The translations under genes were made by a program, and so were the position numbers. DNA of 64,000 nt from NCBI RefSeq assembly GCF_042655485.1, contig NZ_JBHSMC010000003.1, positions 186,001 to 250,000 of the forward strand. Direction: 5' to 3'. This document shows, one piece after another, positions 63,700-64,000 of this stretch. The stretch's first letter is position 1; every line of letters begins with the position of its first letter. Under the pieces are notes generated by a model. It saw nothing but the letters and a program-made list of their open reading frames with translations. It was not told where the DNA came from and did not search any database. The DNA comes from Lederbergia graminis (GTDB taxonomy: Bacteria > Bacillota > Bacilli > Bacillales > Bacillaceae_C).

Positions 63700-64000
63700 T
63701 GATTGGCCGCTACTTAAAAAACGAAAAAGGCAATACACTTCTCGTTATTTTGGGTGTACTCGTAGGGGCAATATTCATCAGCTTCATCTTTTTTGATTTT
63801 TTCACGACATTTGCAAACAAACGAGTGAGTCAAACTGGAGCAGATGCAGCTGCACTTGCAGCTGCAAATGAAATTAAAGAAGTGTATGATGAAAAGCTGC
63901 GCTCTGAAATTGAAATAAGAATGGGTCATCTGCGCGAAACTGCGAATGAGTTTGTAGATGAAATTCTGGAAGAGATAAATGAAGACTATGAAGATTCGTT
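63699..64000 (+). CDS. TadG-like pilus assembly protein, 3' truncated by window
   Basis: The first 100 residues are visible. MIGRYLKNEKGNTLLVILGV is a Tad-type N-terminus (KxxGNxL pattern, then a hydrophobic helix), followed by RVSQTGADAAALAAANEI, matching the TadE/TadG N-terminal region, and then a charged helical segment. AGAGGAGG lies inside the end of the upstream gene. The gene runs past the end of the window. Confidence 0.82.
   Translation, partial: MIGRYLKNEKGNTLLVILGVLVGAIFISFIFFDFFTTFANKRVSQTGADAAALAAANEIKEVYDEKLRSEIEIRMGHLRETANEFVDEILEEINEDYEDS

Overview
The window reads as a chromosomal segment of a low-G+C Gram-positive endospore-former lineage, most likely Bacillaceae (Oceanobacillus/Virgibacillus-like; genus is inference). 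Support: purine-rich AGGAGG ribosome binding sites, TTG/GTG starts, lipoproteins with LAGC-type lipoboxes, families largely confined to Bacillus relatives (YqhV/DUF2619, YozQ/DUF4025, YndM/DUF2512, YqjF/DUF2071, DUF2711, DUF3231), and dispersed GC-rich repeats typical of Bacillaceae intergenic DNA. No rRNA, tRNA, CRISPR, transposase or phage gene was seen.

Layout. 1-9078: small accessory genes (two methyltransferases, two APH-type kinases, VanZ, a zinc phospholipase C-like protein, DUF2711, DUF402, an SDR, an HXXEE membrane protein, a Gfo/Idh/MocA oxidoreductase with a cupin). 9121-9748: a 51-bp tandem repeat array. 9824-16623: an oligopeptide-type ABC transporter, with a fused dual ATPase divergent from two permeases carrying long N-terminal extensions and a substrate-binding lipoprotein whose fold order appears circularly permuted. 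17242-28742: a catabolic cluster (two M20 amidohydrolases, a fumarase/aspartase-superfamily lyase, GNAT, TAXI-TRAP transporter, amidase, aspartoacylase-like hydrolase), followed by an AraC-type regulator. 29052-43802: a nitrogen-assimilation island: gltB, gltD, an LL-diaminopimelate aminotransferase, dapF, glnA, asnB, an ammonium transporter, and a GlnD-like nucleotidyltransferase overlapping a DEDDh exonuclease. 43827-45242: an isolated hisH-hisF pair on the minus strand. 45398-48864: an epimerase, a lipase, two small proteins, a LysE exporter and YqhV. 48854-50635: three further repeat arrays (a short one, a 52-bp one and a 21-bp one). 50731-56630: a second LysE exporter, asnA, an amino acid permease and small conserved genes. 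56953-64000: a Tad/Flp pilus operon preceded by an unrecognised gene and running off the window.

How the genes work together. The island from gltB to the exonuclease covers ammonium uptake (Amt), fixation into glutamine (GlnA) and glutamate (GltBD), use of glutamate in diaminopimelate synthesis (DapL-type aminotransferase, then DapF), and asparagine synthesis (AsnB, with ammonia-dependent AsnA elsewhere in the window). No GlnK/GlnB gene is present, but a GlnD-like nucleotidyltransferase is. The TAXI-TRAP cluster looks like an import-and-strip route for an N-substituted dicarboxylate or N-acyl amino acid; its substrate cannot be read from sequence.

The best candidates for new biology are the circularly permuted OppA-like protein, the Amt/nucleotidyltransferase/exonuclease unit, the TAXI-TRAP/lyase/amidase cluster, and the tandem repeat arrays.
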